Made by a program: the position numbers and the translations under genes
Notes under the pieces: generated by a model
What the model was told of the DNA's origin: nothing
Databases searched by the model: none
The model's input: the letters and a program-made list of their open reading frames with translations, nothing else
Origin: Anas platyrhynchos
Lineage: Eukaryota; Chordata; Aves; Anseriformes; Anatidae
DNA: 64,000 nucleotides
Assembly: GCF_047663525.1 (NCBI RefSeq)
Contig: NC_092602.1
Location: 9,545,501 to 9,609,500 of the forward strand
Direction of reading: 5' to 3'
Part shown: piece by piece, positions 21,567 through 33,900 of the stretch
Numbering within the stretch: the first letter of the stretch is position 1
Layout: each line of letters opens with the position of its first letter

Positions 21567-23212
21567 ATGAGCGCGGCCAAGCCCAAGCGCATCAAGTTCT
21601 CCGAGGAGGAGAAATTCCTCATCCTGGAGGAGTTCAGCCTGCGCAAGGACATCCTCATCCCCAAGAGCGGCCGCTACAAGAACACACTGGACCGGCAGCG
21701 GGCCTGGGAGGAGATCGCGGCCGCCGTCAACTCGCTGAGCCCCCTGGTGCAGCGCACGCCCGACGAGATCCGCAAGAAGTGGCACAACATGGTCATCGAC
21801 GCCCGCAAGGAGCTGGCCATGGAGAAGCACCCGCTGCTCCGCCAGCGGCCCCAGGAGAAGCTCTTCCACAACATCTTCGCCCTCTTCAACAAGCCCAGCC
21901 CGCAGCTGCCCGACCCGCTGCTCTCGGGGTCGTCCTTCAGGGTGACGGCGGCCGGGGTCCCGCCGGGGCCACCCGCGCCCCTCTGCGTGGCCGGGGGGAT
22001 GCTGGAGGTCGCCCCGGACTTGCTGCTGCACGGCCAGAGCGGTGCCGCTGCCCCGGCCCGCGGGATGCTCTGTGCCACCGGCACCCCCGGCCCCGCTCCC
22101 GATGGCTTCCTCGGTGCCCCCGGTGCGGAGCCCGACTCCAAGCAGAGCTTGCTGCCGGCAGGCCCACAGCCCGGCGTGGAGAAGAGACTGCTGCCCCCCG
22201 GCACGGCAGCCCCCAGTCCCGCCTCACTGCAGGGCACGGCCCCGGTGCTGCCATCCAGCTCCCCTGAGCCCCCCCGGATCAAGTGCCCGCTGAGCCCGGC
22301 GCTGGCGTGGCCGTGCCTCGGTGTGACGGCGAGCCCCACGGCGCAGAGCGGGGACAGCCCTGGCCCCCCGGCGTCCCAGGAGAATGGTGAGGTGCCCGCC
22401 TTTCTGCCTAACCTTCTGCCTCTTCCCCCGTGCCCACCCGACCCTACCTGGGGTCAGGCAGCCCCGCACTGAGGCTCCCAGCCCCGTTTCCGAAGTCTCC
22501 AGGATGCTCAGCCCCGGCGGGGTGAGCTCCCCAAACCCACGCAGTGCTGCAGCCAGGCTGGCTGCCAGCTCCAGTCCAGGCAGGTCTGTGCTGGTGAGCG
22601 ATGCTCCAGCTGTTGGGGCATCCTCTGCCACGGCCCATCTGCCCAAAACGTGCCTTTTCCCAAGAGAGGAGCCCGGCCTCTCCCCCTGGCAGTGCCACGT
22701 CTGTGCCGCACAGGGGTCGCATCCTGCCCTGCTCCCCCCCCGGACCCATCACTGCAGCATGCGGAGGTAGCTCAGGGGCAGGCTGAATCCTGCAGGTTTG
22801 AGCTTTTGGAGGCTCACAGGGGCTGCACACAGCACCCCCAGCCTGTCCCCAGGACACAGCTGTGCCTCCATCCCCATCACAGACAGCCCGGCTCACCTCA
22901 GCGATGGCAAGGGCACTGCAGGAGGGAGAGAAAGCACAGGAGGTGGCGATTGCCCTGGCTCTGCCTCCTCTCCTGCTCTAACTCCTTCCTTTGCTCCGTG
23001 CAGGCAGCCCGACGGCACCGGCCGAGCCCCTGCTGGGGCCGCGGGGCTGCGGCCACACAGCCCGGGAGGTGTCGGAGAAGCAGAGCCGGCTGCACACGGA
23101 GATCCTGGAGCTGCAGAAGGAGACCCTGCAGCTGCAGAAGGAGAAGATCCTGCTGGAGAAGGAGAAGCTCCTCCTGGAAATCATCAAACTCCGCCGGGAG
23201 CTGGGCACGTGA
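21567..23212 (+). CDS. Myb/SANT-like DNA-binding domain protein with C-terminal coiled coil
   Basis: Probable nuclear DNA-binding protein of 342 aa from two exons, 21567-22386 and 23004-23212, joined in phase 1. Residues 8-110 form a Myb/SANT-like domain of the Myb_DNA-bind_5 type: basic KPKRIKFSEEE start, then helices around W47 and W72 (EIRKKWHNM). Residues 110-285 are Pro/Ala/Gly-rich and low in predicted structure. Residues 295-342 form a strong Leu-heptad coiled coil (LELQKETLQLQKEKILLEKE) likely to dimerise. This layout is shared with NAIF1, MSANTD and TSNARE1-type proteins, a class related to the Myb-like protein of Harbinger transposons. I do not recognise the exact orthologue. The Met was chosen because homology-like sequence begins there, although the frame stays open for 313 codons upstream. 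It lies tail-to-tail with the SBSPON-like gene. Confidence 0.85.
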
Positions 23213-23452
23213 GGGTGCTGCAGGCAGCGGGGCGGCGCGGGGCAGCTGCCCCCATGGTGGGAATGGGGACGGGGATGGGGACAGGGACAAGCTGCTCGCC
23301 CGGCGATGGGCACCGTGATACCTTCAGCCCCTGCCTGCTACAGGGTGGGGATGGTTCCTCTGGGAGCCCTGTCCCATGGCCACGATCCACCAGCCCGTTC
23401 TCCCGGGGGGTACGGGACATTTCAGAGCACCCTGGGCGCTGGCACTTGGCTG

Positions 23453-23458
23453 AATAAA
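23453..23458 (+). promoter_or_regulatory. poly(A) signal AATAAA, Myb/SANT-like gene
   Basis: Canonical signal 241 bp past the stop codon, giving a short 3' UTR. Confidence 0.75.
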
Positions 23459-23647
23459 GGTGAGCTCTGCAGTACCAGCGCCCAGTGTGTAGGGCAGGGA
23501 CGGGGTGGGGGTCCCGCAGGTACGGGAACGGGACAGGGGGCGGCTGTAGGCTGACACGTGGCAGGCGGTGAGCATGGGCAGCCCCACGGGGACAGCGTCC
23601 TGCACAAACAGCATGGCCAGAGCCTCGCCTTGCTTTCCACGCCGAGC

Positions 23648-23653
23648 TTTAAT
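23648..23653 (-). promoter_or_regulatory. poly(A) signal ATTAAA, SBSPON-like gene
   Basis: The common variant signal on the minus strand, about 430 bp past the SBSPON-like stop. It faces the plus-strand signal at 23453 with under 200 bp between them. Confidence 0.55.
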
Positions 23654-24085
23654 CTCGCTCCACAAACCACACGCAGCAGCCGAGGTGCCCTTGACGTTTC
23701 GCTGCAGTCACGGTAACGACGCCCCAAAACCACGCTGGTCGGGGTGGAAGCACGCTGCCTGCCGCCCTGCGTGCTCCCCAACGCCTGCTCGGGGGCTCGT
23801 TGCTGCTGCTGGTGTGGCAGCGGAGCAGGACAGCGCTGCCGTGTCCTCCCACCTCCTGCTGGAGTCAGCCTCCGCTCCTCCCGTGTTAGTCACTGGGCTG
23901 CGGGCTGAGCAGTTCCCTCGTTTTTTAGCAGTGGCAATGGCAGAGGAGCTGCCTCCCCTCACCGCAGGCAGGCAGCAAGCGTGCGGAGGGCTGAAATTAA
24001 AGCAGGGCGGGGACGTTCCCATTTCATTTCCCCGCTTTTTCAAGTCAGAAGGGAGGGGAGTTTCGGCTCACCTTCCCGGGGGGGG

Positions 24086-26105
24086 CTACACAAAGACGAG
24101 TGCTGGCGAGGGGCAGGTGCAGCTGTCCTGCAGCGCCTCCCGCACCCAGGAGCCCTGACACCCCGACACGGAGGCGGCCACCCAGAATGTCCTGGAAGGG
24201 AAATCGGGCACAGGTTGCTGCTGTGAGAATCAAAGCGAGGTGCTGCGGGAGCTGCTCTCGGGTTTTTAGGGGGGGACACCCCTCGGGGAGGCGTAGTGCC
24301 ACCTACCTGGCTCCTTGCAGCCCGTGCCCATCGCAGCGGGGGTGCCCGTGGTTTGTGTCCCCCCAGCACTGGACGCACACGCGCCGGTCCCGCTGCAGCC
24401 GGCGGCTCCAGGGCTGCCCCCGGCAGGCGGCCGCCACCTGCGTCAGGCGGAAAAAGCCGCAGGAGCTGGGGAGGGGGGAGCTGGCGGGGAGGGGGGAGAT
24501 GGGAGAAATAACGTTGGTTGGATGGCCGGGGGGATGCTGGTGGGGTGTGCTCGTTGGGCAGGTTGGGGGTGTCTAGGGGTCGGGGTTGTGCAGGGGGTGG
24601 GAAGGGCAGTGGGGTTTGGGGGGGGCGGTGCAAAGGGGCGATCGGTTTTGGGGGGCTGCAAATGGGTCATGGGGTTTGGGGCTGTGAAGGGGCCAAGTTT
24701 TGGGTGCAGGGAGCGTGCACAGAGGCCACAGCTCCCAGCAGGATGCACGGGGTCCATAGCTTTGGAGGGGCTGTGCAAAGGGGCCACAGTTTGGGGTGCC
24801 AAGGGGCCACCAGGATGCTGCCCTGCACCTACCTGGGAGCCTCCTCCGGCCTCTGCAGCCCGGCTCTTCTCCAGGGATCCCTGAAGTCCCGGCTGAAGGA
24901 GTCGGGGAGCACCTTGGCCACCCCTGGCACAGAAGCAGCGGGGTCACAGCTGCCCCGGTGTGGGCAGTGGGGACAAACAACATGGTGTGTGGGTCCGGAA
25001 GGGGGTATGGTACGCCTTACCTTTGGCGGCCCCGCAGGCTGGGTCATCCCCCAGGCACCCGCGGCGCTGCTTGAGGTCGGGGCAGGGCTCCCCACCGTGC
25101 CGGGGTGGGACAGTGACCTGGCGGCTGCGGCCCCTGCTGCCGACCCCACATGGGGAGCTGCAGCTGCTCCAGGGCCCCCAGGGTCCCACCACGCAGCCCA
25201 CCGCTGTGGGGCAGGGTGGAGGAGCAGAGGAGAGGGAAAAGAGGGGAAAAAAGAGCTTAAATAGTGTAAAGGACAAAGGGGAGAAGCTGCAAACGGGAAA
25301 GTGGGACCCCCCCGTGGCTCATCCCCCAACCCAGCAGCATTGTGTGCCGCTTCCGGAGGCTTTTATTCTCGTGCTGCTGCATCGAGCTGAGCTGGGACCC
25401 CGCTAATCTCCGCGGAGATTAGGGAGGGCTGACGGCTGTGATTGTCCCAGGGCCGTGTCCCTCGGCTCTGTGCATCCCAGCACAGCCCCAGCCCTGGGTC
25501 CCGTGTCCCCACGCAGCGGTGGCAGGCGTGCTGCTGGCCCAAAGGATCGCTGCGGGCATTGTGGGGGCAGCATCACCCCGTTATTTTCAGCTGCAGGCTC
25601 CATCACTGCACAGGGAGCAGCCAGAATGCCCCAGTGGGGAAAAAGTGGAGAACAGGATGCAAAAACCTGCCAGCACGCACAGCCACCCGGGCCGGGGGCT
25701 CCTTGCCGCTGTCCCCACTAGGAGCTACCTGCTGGTAACCACTCTGCTGTCACCCATCGTTACCGGCTGCGCTAACGAGAGGCATCGCCCATCCCCTGCC
25801 AGCCTGGGGCCAGCCCGAGCTGCACCCCAGAATCCCGAGGGGTCAGCCCCACAAGCCTGCAGCCGAGGGGCCGAGCCTGACCCCCTCTCCCCATCCCCAC
25901 ACTCACCGGCGCGGCGGCACGAGGCCTGGTAGTCCTGGCAGCAGTCGCCCGTCCTCTCGCAGTAGGAGTCGCAGTAGCAGCGAGCCCGGTGGGTGCCTGG
26001 GGCCCAGCAGGCGTTGTTCCTGCCTGGGCAGCAGCGATGCCGGCAGCCGCCCAGCACGTAGCTGGCAGCCAGCAGCCACCCCCCGCACAGCAGCAGCCCT
26101 CGCAT
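24086..26105 (-). CDS. SBSPON-like secreted somatomedin-B / thrombospondin type-1 protein
   Basis: Probable extracellular-matrix protein of 245 aa. Five exons: 25907-26105, 25021-25203, 24833-24923, 24307-24465, 24086-24191, all GT-AG with agreeing phases (1, 1, 2, 2). Residues 1-19 are a signal peptide (MRGLLLCGGWLLAASYVLG). A Cys-rich somatomedin-B domain follows, about 20-65 (CCPG, CYCDSYC, DCCQDY). A thrombospondin type-1 repeat, about 70-120, has WGPWSSC with the WxxW C-mannosylation pattern. Its CSSPCG lacks the Ser/Thr before the second Cys needed for O-fucose. The C-terminal third has six-plus Cys and ends DSCTCPSPALVFV, which resembles the end of SBSPON. Human SBSPON (about 264 aa) maps to chromosome 8, so this is probably a paralogue. 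I give no symbol because orthology is untested. Confidence 0.88.
24560..24820. repeat. degenerate G-rich minisatellite
   Basis: Diverged modules of roughly 30-40 bp built from GGGGCCACAG, TTTTGGGG and GTGCAAAGGGG recur through intron 3 of the SBSPON-like gene. Copies are too diverged to set an exact unit by eye. Confidence 0.5.
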
Positions 26106-26808
26106 GCTGCCCCGCAGCGTCCCTGTCCCCGCGGGTCCCGCTGGGGCCGGCTGTCCCCCCGGGGGGGGAGCTGGGCTGCGCCGCCCCTCGGCTGGACGCG
26201 GGGATCAAGCACGTCTCGTTCTGCTCCAGCGCCCCGGCTCTGGGCTGCGCGGGTGGGTGTGAGGATGCCACGGCACAAGCCCCAGCCCCAACGGGGGTGA
26301 TGCAAAGCAGAGGGAAGGAAGGGCTTGCTACGGCCCTGCTCCCCTCCCGCAGCCCCCATCCTGGCACTGATGAAGCCCCCAGCCATGCTGAGGTGGTGGC
26401 ACAGCCCTGTGACCATCACGCTGCCATCTCGCCAGGCTCCCTGCCACCCCTAGGACCTCGGGCACCTGCACACGATGGGCAAAAGTGGTACTGGCATCCC
26501 CAGGCATCGCCCCCACGCTTGCAGAAAGCCCACAGCGGGGTTCAGGGCTCTCCTTGGCTGGGGGAGGCAGAGCAGCGATGCCCTGGGGAATTATCTCAGC
26601 CCAGCGCAAGACCCAGGAGATTCGGGGTGCAGCACCCGCTCCACCCAGCGCCCCGGGTACCCCCAGTGAGGCTGGGACCCAAACAACGCCGCAGCAGCAG
26701 CAGCCCCCATGACCGCAGCACCACGGGGCGCACCCTGCACTCACCCCGCCAGGGCCACCCTGCACAGCACTGCCCGCACACCACCGCAGCCGCTAAAGCC
26801 AGACCGAT
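26106..26808. other. gap between SBSPON-like promoter and SLC25A1 3' end
   Basis: CpG-rich near the SBSPON-like start, otherwise featureless. Open frames on both strands look like GC-driven chance. I see no further gene. Confidence 0.5.
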
Positions 26809-26814
26809 TTTATT
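26809..26814 (-). promoter_or_regulatory. SLC25A1: poly(A) signal AATAAA, SLC25A1
   Basis: First canonical minus-strand signal after the SLC25A1 stop codon. It would give a GC-rich 3' UTR of about 1.2 kb (26.8-27.98 kb), followed by AT-rich simple sequence. Confidence 0.6.
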
Positions 26815-27979
26815 CAAATTGCGAATGTAAAACAGAATAATAATAATAACAATAAAAAAAAAACAAACCTCACTGGCTTCAAAGCAGAAAGCCCCAGGGG
26901 AATCGCTCCCAGGCTTTCCTCTTTCCTCCTTGGCCCTCCCGCGCTAGTGTTAAGGCTGTGCTCGGGGCTGACAACACGACGAGGGGAGGGCAGCTCGAGC
27001 CCCGCGCCCGCTCCCCCGGGGAAAGTTTTGGCACGAACGCGGAGGGGCCGAGCCCCGGCGCGGGGCAGGGCAAGGCTGCGGCGCGGGTGTTAGTGACGGG
27101 TCGGGGTGAAGCTCCGAAAGCTACGGGGTCACCTATGGGGCCGCCTCGGGGAGCGGAACAGGAGGCGGCGGGAGGGCAGGGGGGGGAATGTGGAAGAAGG
27201 GTTTTGCATCGGAGGTTGCCCCCGGCCGAGGGGATGTGCCAAGGGGCCAAGTCTCAGACGGGGGCTGCGCCTCCCCGCCCCGTCTCTCGCACGCGTCTCA
27301 ACTGTAAACCGCAAGTGGAGGGGGCACCCGGCTCACCCCGGTCCTGTCCCCCGGGTAAGGGGGATCAAGGGCCTGGGCGACTCTGGGTGGTGCCTGCTCA
27401 GCACCACGGGGTGAGGGGTACCTGGGGTGAGGTGCTGCACCCCAAGCAGCCTGGGAGCCTGGCGCATCCCAAGGGTGGCGCTGGGGCATTGCACCGGCAC
27501 GGCTCGCAGGTGGCTCTCAGCAGCCCCAAAAAGAGCTGGTCCCAAGCAGCCGGCAGCTTGAGGGGCTGCAGCTGCTGGCTGCTGGGGTGCTGCAGGGTGC
27601 AGAACCAGGGGCCACGAGGAGGTGGCACTGGGTTCATCCCAGCCGGGGAATGGGGCTGGCGCATCCCGCTGGGACACAAAGCCACCGTGCTCCGGGCAGG
27701 CACAGCCTGGGGCATTGGGGTACAGCTTCCCCCGCCTCCCCGGCCATGTTCACGCACAACCAATAATTTAAACGGCTCCACGGCTTGTTCCTATAAATAA
27801 AGGCTGCTGGGTTGGCGGAGGGAGGGGGGACGGGAAGGCCGGGTGGTGATCCCGGCCCGCAGACACGTGCAGGAGACTTGGGCCCTTGGCGGCGGCGGCA
27901 GCTCCGGCCTTGGTCATCGCTCTCCAGCTGCGGCCTCGCGGTGGTGGCGGAGGCGTGCGGCCACCCTGGCCCGCGCCGC

Positions 27980-30900
27980 TCAGTCTGTTTTCCACACCTT
28001 GTTGAGGAACTTGACCACCTCGTCGTAGATGACAAAGACGATGGCCACGTCGAGGCAGACGCGGCCCAGGCGAGGCACCGTGCCCTTGTAGAACCTGCCG
28101 GGGACAGAGAGGGCGGTGGGTGCGGGTGGGAGCCAAGGGGATGCCCCACAAGTGCCCTCATTGCCCTTGTCCTCCTGCAGCTGGGTCAAACCTCACCCCC
28201 CTCAGCCAGGCCTGTCCCCCAGCTCGGGCTGACCCCGCTCCCACCCATCTCCAGCCCCAATCCCACACCCGCAGGAGGGCTTACGCCAGGGGTCCCTCGT
28301 ATTTCATGATCTGGTAGGCGCAGTCCCAGGTGCTCTTGTACTTGTGCGCTTCTAGCCCCTGCGGGGAGGAAAAAGAAGGGTCAGATACTGGAGTAGGGTA
28401 CCTGGGAGGGATTTAGGGGCGATGCAGAGCTGGAGTGAGTCAGGAGGAACTGACAGGTGGGAACAGTGAGCACGGGGTATCTTTGTGCCATACCTGCATC
28501 CTGGTCTTCACTACGTCCAAGGGGGTGTTGCCGAAGACGCTCGCAGCTCCTGCGAGGGCTCCAAACACCCCTGTGACGAAGGGGTTGATGACTTTGTTGG
28601 GATCATCCCCTGGAGAGGAGGAGAGGTTAAGAAGTGGTGACCAAGCTCAGCTCACAGAGAAGGCCACCAGGTTTGGCTGACAGTGGGCAGGTGAGGAGAT
28701 GCTTCAGCACCAGGGCCCTTCAGCCCCCGACAGCCAGGACGCCCTTCCCCTGGCTTTTATCGTGCCCCATCACAAGGGGCTGAGCCGGGGTGGCACTGGG
28801 GGGGCACAGGGACACGGTACCTTTGTACCAGTTCTTGAGGGACGTCATGACGAAGAAGCGGATGGCCTGGTTGGATCCTTGCTTGAGGACGGTCGCGGTT
28901 AAGCCCTGGTAGGTCCCCTTCAGCCCTGCGGTGAGGGAAGGTGTTAGAGAGGAGCACCAGCCTCATCCCAAATCCACCCCGAGGGGGCCCCATGCAGCTC
29001 CACAGCCTTGGGTACAGACCAGGCCTTGCCGCTGGCCTCCTCCAAGCCACAGGTCCCAGCCTCTGCCCGTCCCCACAGTGCGGGGGTGGCCAGGCCCCCC
29101 TGTGACTGCTTCCCCGTGACTCACCCTGTTCCCGAACGATCTCCCTGACGCCGTGGAAGAAGCCGCGGTATTTCGGCTTGGGGGAGCACTGGTCGTGGAT
29201 AAACTTCACCTGCGGGGAGACGGCGCGTTGGTGCCGGCCGAGGCCAGGAGGCCAGGGGCTCCTCCGGGGAGGAGACAAGAGCCAGGGCCCGCTGCGTGCC
29301 CCCCACCTTGACGGTCTCCATGGGGCACACCACCACCACCGCCTCGGCCACGCCGGCGCCCAGCCCGCAGATGAGGCCCCGCGTGCTGTCCAGCCGGCCC
29401 TTCTCGTCTCTCATCTGGTTGCTGAGGAACTCGAACATGCCGAACCTGCGGAGAGGCCGCGGTGACAACCCCGGGGGTGCCCCACACACCCCGCCAAGGG
29501 ACAGGGGGATGCCGAGCCCAAAGCCACCCCCTGCTTTGCTGCTGTGAAAACGCCACTGAGCACAGCCCAGGGACCCCCCGTGGCGCAGGGGACACCTACC
29601 TCACGGCGGCCTTGGGGATGGAGCCGTACACCAGCGAGCTGAGGCCCCGGTACAGCCCCCGGATGCCATGGTCACGGACGGTCTGCTTCACACAGTCCCC
29701 TGGGGCAGAGCACAGCGGTGTCACCGCCACCCGACGTGCCAAGGGTCCCCGTGCTCATTCTCCCCCCAGACCTGCTCGCTGCCCCCCCCGAGCCTCCAGG
29801 CCCGGCCCCTCACCAATGCCCTTGTAGCGGGGCGGGTTGGCCTTCTCGTCCAGCTGCAGCTGCGTCTTCACATACTCGGTGGGGAATGTAATGCAGATCT
29901 CGATCCCTCCGGCGAGGCCACCTGGAAGAGAGGAGGGGAAATTTGGGCTGCAGCAGCGCCGTGCCGGCCCCAGACCCCGTGGACATGGTGGCTGTCTGTC
30001 CAGGAAGGGCCAAGTTACCAGAAACATGCAGCTAGTGAGCATTTTGCTTTGGAAACCGCCTGTTTTGGTGCTCTGTGAAACCACTGCTCCCTCACCAACC
30101 GGCTGCAGCCTGGAGGCGAGGAGGTGCCATTTACAAACCCAACACAGCCAAACGGCACCACGCATGCCCCATCCAAACCCCTGCTCCTATTGCGAGGCAC
30201 AGAGCTCACCCCACAGCCTCCTCACGTCCCTCTCCAGCAGTTCAGCAGCAGCGGGAGCCCACTCGCAGACGGCGCGGTGCCGGCACAGAGGCACAATTAT
30301 AATCAACCCCCTCCGGCTGCCCTGCCAGGGCCCATGCGGAGGAAGCTGCCGCGTGCTGATTACAGGGGCTGAGGACGTGCCTGCTGCACAGCGCTGCCCA
30401 AGGCCACGCCAGCACCCCGGGCACCATCACCATCCTGTGCACCCAGAGCTTTGGGAGCAGCAGCACCAAGCCTGGGGGATTCGCACCGCCTGAGGGGGTT
30501 TAATCGCAGTTTCGGTGCATGCTGGTGCCCGCTCCTGGCAAACAGCTCTTGCATCTCGCCTCCTCCAGCAGCACTTGGGCTCCCCAGCACGCAGCCTCAC
30601 CAGCATGGCCCTGGTTGGTGCCACAGGGTGTCCCCAGCAGGGACTGGCCCCCCGGGGCAGGAGCAGGGTGAGGCAGGCAGTGGGTTATTCTGGTCTGCAG
30701 CAAAACATGCGGCCCCCGTGCTGCACAGCAGAGCACGGCTCGACTTATCAGCACTCCAACGTGCCCAGCAAGGCGACACTGATAGGGGACAGAGGCTGCT
30801 CCTTGGCTGCAGCAGCGCCTGGGGGTGCTGGGAAGCCCGAGCTGGCAGGATGGGAGCTCGGCACCAGCACCGGGAGGGTGCCAAAGCGCTGGGTACATGC

Positions 30901-33900
30901 TGGTCATGCTGTGCCAGCTCCCAGCGTGGGTGCCAAAGCAGAGCACATTTCCAAAAGCAGTGTCTCAATTCCTCTCCCAGCAGACAGGCACTGAAGCCAG
31001 CAGCTGCCACCACTGCAGGGCGAAACCTGCGGGGCCCTGGCACCCACAGCCCCCTCTCACCCAGCACAAACCCCACTTGTCAGCCCCTGGCATCCCAGCT
31101 GGCAGCACCTGCAGCAGCGCTGCCCTATCTCAGACTCAGCCTTCTGAAAGCAGAGGGCAACGGCCCCACTGGGGGCCATCCCAAAGGACTTTTCAGAGTG
31201 ATGCAGGGGGCCAAGAGCATCGTCCCTCACAGGGGACACAGGGCCAGCCCCAGCACACTCAGGGGCCTCTTGTTCTCCTCCTGAGCTGCCCCTGGCTCTC
31301 TGAGAGCAGCAGCCCCAGCACGCTGAGCACCACGCTGCTCCCCAGCGCTGCCACACTGCGGATGTTTCACGAGCTGTCAATATTTGCTCCTGCTCGTTCC
31401 CCCGGTGCCAGCTGCTGCCCTGGCAGCTCCCAGAGCAGGGAAGCACCCGAAACAAACCACAGCCCAGGGAACAGCAGCGCCCGCGGGCAGGGCAGACAAA
31501 GCAAGCAGAGGCAGCAGGGAGGGATGCTGCTGGGGGGGCCATGCCCAGGCACCACAGAGCCTCTGCAGCACCCCGGCTGTTTTGGGACAGGACACACAGC
31601 TCTGGCGTGCCAGGACAGCGTGGGAACTCTGAGCTTTGGGCAGCTTTTTCCTCCTTTCCTCTGCCTGCAGAGCAACATGAGCCAGCCAGGCAGGCAAGCC
31701 AAGCAGAGGTCCTGCCCTGCTGCCTCAGCTTTGTCTCCCCACGCTGTTTTATTCCAGCAGAAACCTTATTCTATGCAAATAAATCACCCCATCCCCTGCA
31801 AGCCAGCCCGGCACTGGGTCCTTCCAACACGCCCTCCCTCGCCGGGGGTGCAGAGGGCCCTGCAACCTGTTTACCCGGACTTTAACCGGCCGCTGTAGCT
31901 CTTGCAACACTGCGGAGTCAGCACCAGCAGCAGCGACCGCTCAGGAGGTGAAAGAGCAAGCGGGCCAGCGACAGCCAAGGTTCTCATCCATTAGCTAGAT
32001 GAGATGGAGAGAGGACAAGGACATCCTTCAGGGATGCATCGAGGGGGGCTCTGCCGGTGCCAGGGCTCGCTCCCTGCCTGCACCGAGCCCGCAGGCGCTG
32101 CCAGCACACCCAGACCCGGTGGAAAGGCAGAGGAGGGCACCCGCTGTCAAAAACACGCTTGGCATTACTTCCCCAGAATAAATATAATTCACTTTTTGGA
32201 TGGGTGAGGCCAGTGTTGGGCCACAGCTCTTGGACACTGCCACGGGGACTTGGCAGGAAGGAGAAAAGGGTTTTTGGGGACAGCAGAAGGGCACTGCCCT
32301 GTGGCTCGGGCATGAGCACGCACAGCTCATGACAATGCTGGGGTCCCTGTGCACCATGAGCAAGCAGCTCCTCGGGGGCCCTGGGGACACCAGCAGCACT
32401 GTCACCAGCCTGTCCCACAGGATGGGTGCTGGGGGCAGGAGGACGCAGCTGGCTGTGTCCTGGGGCCTTGAGGGAAGCCCCCAGCACTGTCAGACCCCAC
32501 CAAGCCCCAGTTGGCATCCGTCGCCCTCTCCGGGAGCCAGGCAGGCACTGGGGGCTGTGGTGACTTGCTTTGCTCCTTGGTCCTGCAGCACCAGCACCAG
32601 CTGCTGCCTGCATGGCTCTGATGAGAAGTAGGCACCTGGAGAGCAATCCCAGCCTCTCCATTTTAAGGGCAGTTTCCCACGAAGACACACAAGCACCTGA
32701 TTTCCATACAAAAAGCTCCTCCTGCCTTCAGCTTTCACAAGATCCTTTCAGGATGTTACCCCTGAGGGCCTGGCAGCACAGGGCTGACCCACACCTGGTG
32801 CAGTGTGTGGGGAACAGAGGGACTTCATGCACAGGCCCTGGTACCCCAGGGGAAGCCGAGCCCCACGTTCCCCCCGTGGGAGGCTCACTCAGGTCTATGC
32901 CGCGAGCCGAGGGTCACGGCCCAGGCCGCACGCCTGGTGCATGCCGTGCCCGTGGCTCCTTCCCTCATGAGGGGACTTTGTGCCCTTCCCCTTGAGCCTG
33001 GTTAGCCTTCAGAGATGGGGGAAAAAAAAATAAATTCAAAGTCCAGCAGGGCTCCAAGTCAGGAATCACAACCACGGCCTGGCAGCCCGTTGCGGCTCCC
33101 CGTAATGGCAGCAGCGAATCCCCCTGCCATGCCCCGCGGCACCGGCCCCTCTGCGCCATCTGATTTACACAACCGGGCTAAACCGGGCGGTGGAGAAACC
33201 CTCGGTGTGTGCAGCAGGGAAACTGGTTCAGCGGGCTCCACCCCCTGCTCTGAGCCTCCTTGTGCAACCCGCTTGGGAAAGCTGGGCCCCGAGCACCAGG
33301 CCCCAAAACCTGGGCCCCAAAAGCAAGGCCTGGGCCAGCTCCCCCCAAGGAGAGGGCTTCGGCTGGGGTGGCACCAGCACCTTGCGGGCCTCACGGGCCA
33401 TGCTTGGCCACCTCCTTTGCAGCACACCCCGTTCAGCACACCTCCACATCCTCCCCTTGGGAGCCCCGTCCTCGGGGAAGGCCGAGGCTGGGCTGCTGTG
33501 GGTTTCAGCGGCGGCGACAAAAGGCAGGACTGCTCTCAGCACGGCTGCTTCCTCGAAACCAGGTTACCCAAGGACTACCCATGATGTTGTCTGAATGGGG
33601 AAAGTGTCCTGCAACAGGTCAGCCCTTCTCAGAAAACATCTCTGCTGCCCCGGGTGCTGGGGCCCTGGAAGGTCTCCCATCTGATATGGGCAAGGCCAGT
33701 GGGGCGCGCTGGGTTTCATCATCTGCATTGGTAAACACACACGTGGGCACTTTCGTCACCGTGACAGGCTATGGACAGGCTGGTGAAAGCCTTACAGCCC
33801 CGGGGGCACGCACAGCAGCACAAACACGCAGTGCCTCTGTACCCCGTGTGGGCAAACATCCCCGCGCCAACAGCGCTGGAGGCAGTCCTGGGGACGGGGA

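Noticed and set aside
20871-22031. 386-codon minus-strand open frame across the Myb/SANT-like CpG island
   Set aside because: Antisense shadow of a CpG-rich stretch; Pro/Arg/Gly-rich with no motif, and the plus strand explains the coding.
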